From Oligoflexaceae bacterium (GTDB lineage Bacteria > Bdellovibrionota_B > Oligoflexia > Oligoflexales > Oligoflexaceae): a DNA stretch of 12,749 bases. The stretch covers positions 1 through 12,749 of the forward strand of contig CANJJY010000085.1 in the NCBI GenBank assembly GCA_947474445.1, given 5' to 3'. Below are positions 12,147-12,749 of the stretch, in pieces. A program made the position numbers and the translations under genes. The notes beneath the pieces were generated by a model. The model made no database searches, was not told where the DNA came from, and was given only the letters and a program-made list of their open reading frames with translations. How positions within the stretch are numbered: position 1 is the stretch's first letter; each line of letters begins with the position of its first letter.

Positions 12147-12749
12147 ATGAAAATGCTTTCACCCGTGATTCTCAGTTGGGGTCTGCTCGCTCTGGTCGCC
12201 TGCTCGCGGCAGGACGCGGATCAAAAAAGCAAGACAGTTAAAAACGCCGATTCTAAAGCGACGATCGATAACGATGTCGAAGCAAAATATTTCAAACTCG
12301 CCGAAGAAGCTCAAGACGAAGTCGTCGGCGGCAAGGTCATGACGCAAAGAGAGATCCACAAGGCCCTCCTCGAAGCCGCGGACAAAGACGGTGACGGCAA
12401 GTTGAGTGAAGAGGAAAAAGCCGCTCTCAAAGCCAAGCTCAAAGAAGCAAAAGAAGAGTTTAAAGCTAAAATAGTCAAAAAATTCGACACCAACGGCGAT
12501 GGCAAACTCGATAAGGACGAGCTCGCGGCCGGCCTCGACAAGGTCAAGCAAGAACTCTTTGCCGACTTTGCCGCTCTTCAACAAGAGCTGATGGCGGCCC
12601 ATAAGGAAGCGGCCGATAAAATTTCGGCAGCCTGTGGAATGGGTGATAAAGGCGGCATGCACGATGGAATGCACGACGGACCTGCGGACTCGCCTTCTGA
12701 GCCAATAAAGGCTCTCCTTCACGACGAGTCTATGGGCTCGATGGGTTCG
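12147..12749 (+). CDS. EF-hand calcium-binding lipoprotein (partial, runs off the window)
   Basis: The frame is open from the ATG at 12147 to the last base (201 codons), so the C-terminus is missing. The signal sequence ends in lipobox LVAC with Cys19. Two canonical EF-hand loops are visible: DKDGDGKLSEEE at 79-90 (ligands Asp79, Asp81, Asp83, Ser87, Glu90) and DTNGDGKLDKDE at 114-125 (Asp114, Asn116, Asp118, Asp122, Glu125). They are separated by a Lys/Glu-rich helix and followed by a further helix to about 162. After that comes a low-complexity tail with a MHDG repeat (GGMHDGMHDG, about 169-178) and MGSMGS at the edge. It is expected to bind calcium in the periplasm or on the surface. GAGGA lies six bases before the ATG. 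A FliA-like promoter is upstream. I cannot name a specific family beyond the EF-hand superfamily. Confidence 0.85.
   Translation, partial: MKMLSPVILSWGLLALVACSRQDADQKSKTVKNADSKATIDNDVEAKYFKLAEEAQDEVVGGKVMTQREIHKALLEAADKDGDGKLSEEEKAALKAKLKEAKEEFKAKIVKKFDTNGDGKLDKDELAAGLDKVKQELFADFAALQQELMAAHKEAADKISAACGMGDKGGMHDGMHDGPADSPSEPIKALLHDESMGSMGS

Noticed and set aside
1..12749. Defence system, CRISPR, prophage or mobile element
   Set aside because: No repeat arrays, transposase, integrase, nuclease, toxin-antitoxin or phage-like genes are visible; every large frame fits chromosomal metabolic or envelope functions.

Overview
The window (about 12.7 kb, roughly half G+C) is ordinary gene-dense bacterial chromosome from a diderm. 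A Bdellovibrionota/Oligoflexia-like organism is my best guess. The reasons are several lipoproteins with lipoboxes, secreted trypsin-family (S1) proteases, a c-type cytochrome with CxxCH, a phosphoglycerol-transferase-like membrane enzyme, and use of GTG and TTG starts. This is an impression from gene content, not a database match. I see no tRNA, rRNA, CRISPR array, transposase, integrase or attachment site.

Left part (1-3943), mostly housekeeping. The 3' end of an unidentified gene is followed by a PfkB-family kinase of the adenosine-kinase-like branch, with a good sigma-70 promoter. A small secreted protein faces it tail to tail. Next come signal peptidase I (lepB) and a 100-residue orphan that ends at a strong bidirectional terminator shared with a convergent 73-residue orphan. 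A stand-alone left-handed beta-helix protein resembling the acetyltransferase half of GlmU follows.

Middle part (3961-10753), envelope and secreted functions. On the minus strand lie a lipoprotein that fuses an S1 protease to a long leucine-rich-repeat domain and, downstream of it, a mono-haem cytochrome c'-like protein with a helical extension. Diverging from them across a 405-bp intergenic region is a second S1 protease lipoprotein. Its stop codon overlaps the TTG start of an LtaS/sulfatase-fold membrane enzyme. The intergenic region holds a perfect 8-bp dyad and a plausible sigma-70 promoter.

Right part (10815-12749). An alpha/beta hydrolase follows, then a lipoprotein with two canonical EF-hand loops that runs off the window end. 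A sequence resembling a FliA (sigma-28) promoter, with the expected spacing, lies 49 bp before that lipoprotein.

How the genes fit together: lepB would process ordinary signal peptides such as those of the small secreted protein and the cytochrome. The lipoproteins would instead need signal peptidase II, which is not seen here. The strongest candidate for something less described is the divergent protease locus: protease-LRR fusion plus cytochrome on one side, protease plus phosphoglycerol-transferase-like enzyme on the other. Calling it a system is inference from gene order and architecture only.
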